Shown here: positions 4,939 to 6,326 of the stretch, in pieces
How the letters are laid out: every line of letters begins with the position of its first letter
Numbering within the stretch: position 1 is the first letter of the stretch
Origin: CAYSBA01 sp964429075 [NCBI: uncultured bacterium]
Lineage (GTDB): Bacteria; CAYSBA01
Direction of reading: 5' to 3'
Length of the DNA: 6,326 bases
Assembly: GCA_964429075.1 (NCBI GenBank)
Contig: CAYSBA010000087.1
Location: forward strand, 1-6,326
The notes under the pieces: model-generated
The model's database searches: none
Told to the model about the DNA's origin: nothing
Seen by the model: only the letters and a program-made list of their open reading frames with translations
Position numbers and translations under genes: made by a program

Positions 4939-6326
4939 TCAGTCTGACTCCTTTGTCTTTTTCTTGATCTCTACGACCTTGAGATCTCTCATTATATCTA
5001 TATTGTTTTTAGAAAGTGAGAGGGCCTTCTTAAGGCAATCCTCTGCCTCATCGAGTCTATTTTCGAACAGGAGTATCTTACCTTTAAACCAGTGGCCTAA
5101 GTGGTTTTTTTCGTTCAATGCAATTGCCTTATCCACCAGAAGTAGTGCACTCTTTAGCCTCTTTTTTTTATCAATACCCTTCACATTGTATATTGCCCAT
5201 CCAAGATGTGCCCTGTATTCAGCCTCATCTGGCAGGATCTCGATGGCATCCTTCAAAAGTACTACCGCCTCTTTATACTTGCCCCTCTTTATAAGATCCT
5301 TTGCCTTTTTGTATTTTTGATCAGCTTCAAGTGCTGCTTCTATGTCTATCTCACTACCCTCTATCTTAGTATTTAATGTCAATCTGTAATTTTCTCTCTT
5401 TGTTCTGTCTTTCAAGATAGTAAATGCCTGATTTACCCTTGTTACTATCTCTTCGGCCATATCTCTGATAGATTGATCAAGGCTACCAAGCCTGTCGGGA
5501 TGATACTTTTTTAGAATCCTTAGATAGGATGTCTTTATCTCATTTTCACCTGCATTCGGGGATACACCAAGGACCTCAAAATGGTTGAGCCTGTCAAGAC
5601 GACTATAGATCGACTTTATATCATCTACTATCTCTTTCATTTTCTCGTCCACGATATTGCTGCTTACACCAGAACGAGGCTGTTGTTTTTGCCCACTATC
5701 TATCAAATCAAGCACTGTTAAAAAATATAGCCTCTTTATATCATCATCAGAGAGATTTTCAAAATCTGTAGATTTGAGCCTATTGATAGAATCAATGAAG
5801 CTCTCTTTGAGTGGTCTTTTTACTCTTGAAAGTAGATCTTCAGGATCATTCAGTTTTAACTCACACCTTCCCTCACCGTAAAGATCGATAAGATATTTCC
5901 TCATCTTGGAGGTATCTTCTACCGAGTCTATACCAAAAAAAAGTACATCAAGGGTTTCAAAGAATATAGGATCTTCTGTGTCGATCGATTTTTTTATGAT
6001 CTTTGATTCTGTGACCTCAATTATGTCGTCTTCATGTATTTTTTTCAGTCTCTTAATTAACTGTTTTTTTAAGATAAGCTCAAGGGATACCCTATCTATC
6101 AGCCCCATCTCCACACATAGCTCGCCAGTCCTTTTTCTCTTTTTTCTTGCCATATCGAGGATGTGTCGCGATGTGCCAGAGGGTATAAATCCGGATAACT
6201 CAAGCAATTCAAGGAAGGGGAATACCAGTGGATCTGCTTTACTTCCGGATATTTTGCCATTGTAAAAAGAGAGCGCCAATGAAAGTTCTTTTGTCTTAAA
6301 TACTACTTCAGCATTATCTTTATTAC
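4939..6326 (-). CDS. Multidomain DUF4388-like / J-domain / TPR protein, 5' end outside window
   Basis: The frame stays open to the window edge: 15 more codons upstream of the TTG at 6279 contain no stop, and that TTG has no ribosome site. The gene therefore starts beyond 6326, and the visible part is 461 residues counted from the codon at 6324. Residues 1-95 look like the end of a DUF4388/PATAN-type region: a 'LSFYNGKI' strand pair, then helices with the typical 'RTGELCVEMGLI' (65-76). A charged region follows (about 96-245). The J-domain is at 247-315 with HPD at 275-277, the residues that stimulate DnaK/Hsp70 ATPase. TPR-like helical repeats lie at 330-381 and 389-441 (KYKEAVVLLKDAIEILP and LDEAEDCLKKALSLS). 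There is no zinc-finger or C-terminal substrate domain, so this is not DnaJ itself but a type III J-protein, likely an adaptor or scaffold that recruits Hsp70 to a complex. The domain set is common in deltaproteobacterial-type genomes. Its partners are not visible here. Confidence 0.85.
   Translation of the reverse strand, partial: NKDNAEVVFKTKELSLALSFYNGKISGSKADPLVFPFLELLELSGFIPSGTSRHILDMARKKRKRTGELCVEMGLIDRVSLELILKKQLIKRLKKIHEDDIIEVTESKIIKKSIDTEDPIFFETLDVLFFGIDSVEDTSKMRKYLIDLYGEGRCELKLNDPEDLLSRVKRPLKESFIDSINRLKSTDFENLSDDDIKRLYFLTVLDLIDSGQKQQPRSGVSSNIVDEKMKEIVDDIKSIYSRLDRLNHFEVLGVSPNAGENEIKTSYLRILKKYHPDRLGSLDQSIRDMAEEIVTRVNQAFTILKDRTKRENYRLTLNTKIEGSEIDIEAALEADQKYKKAKDLIKRGKYKEAVVLLKDAIEILPDEAEYRAHLGWAIYNVKGIDKKKRLKSALLLVDKAIALNEKNHLGHWFKGKILLFENRLDEAEDCLKKALSLSKNNIDIMRDLKVVEIKKKTKESD

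Noticed and set aside
4715-5320. A 201-codon open frame on the + strand
   Set aside because: It lies antisense to two well-supported genes (the upstream small paralogue and the TPR end of the J-domain protein), has no ribosome site, and its composition (rich in Ser, Phe, Leu) is what antisense reading of Lys/Glu-rich helices gives.
5906-6265. A 119-codon open frame on the + strand
   Set aside because: It is antisense to the DUF4388-like part of the J-domain gene and is Ser/Phe/Ile-rich shadow sequence without a start signal.

Overview
The window reads as a compact, fully coding piece of a Gram-negative bacterial chromosome. It is A+T-rich by eye, with frequent AGG/AGA arginine and ATA isoleucine codons. 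A Slt70-type lytic transglycosylase with a signal peptide implies a periplasm. The last gene, an apparent DUF4388/PATAN-like region joined to a J-domain and TPRs, has the kind of architecture I associate with the former Deltaproteobacteria (Desulfobacterota, Myxococcota and relatives). That placement is an inference; no rRNA or other marker is present.

Layout. On the + strand, 18-1145 is a two-gene unit: a 127-residue coiled-coil protein with a lysine/threonine-rich tail, then, after a 3-base gap, an orphan ParA-family ATPase with no ParB in view. On the - strand, 6326 down to 1142 holds five genes in one direction: the DUF4388-like/J-domain/TPR protein (its 5' end lies outside the window), two tandem 65-residue paralogues resembling the Cse60 fold, a PepT-like M20 metallopeptidase, and the lytic transglycosylase. 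The last three junctions are very tight (14-base gap, TGATG overlap, 19-base overlap), which points to one translationally coupled unit, probably with its own promoter in the 59-base gap at 4880-4938. The two units converge and overlap by four bases (TTAA at 1142-1145), so there is no room for a conventional terminator between them. No stretch over 100 bases lacks a gene, and I saw no tRNA, rRNA, CRISPR array, insertion sequence or riboswitch.

How the genes may work together. The + strand pair could be a ParA-type positioning module in which the small helical, basic-tailed protein is the adaptor or cargo-binding partner, similar in principle to McdA/McdB or to phasin-type granule segregation. 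The - strand unit combines cell-wall cleavage (Slt), small-peptide hydrolysis (M20 peptidase) and a predicted cochaperone/scaffold. Their joint role is not evident from sequence. The duplicated small proteins are the least understood part.
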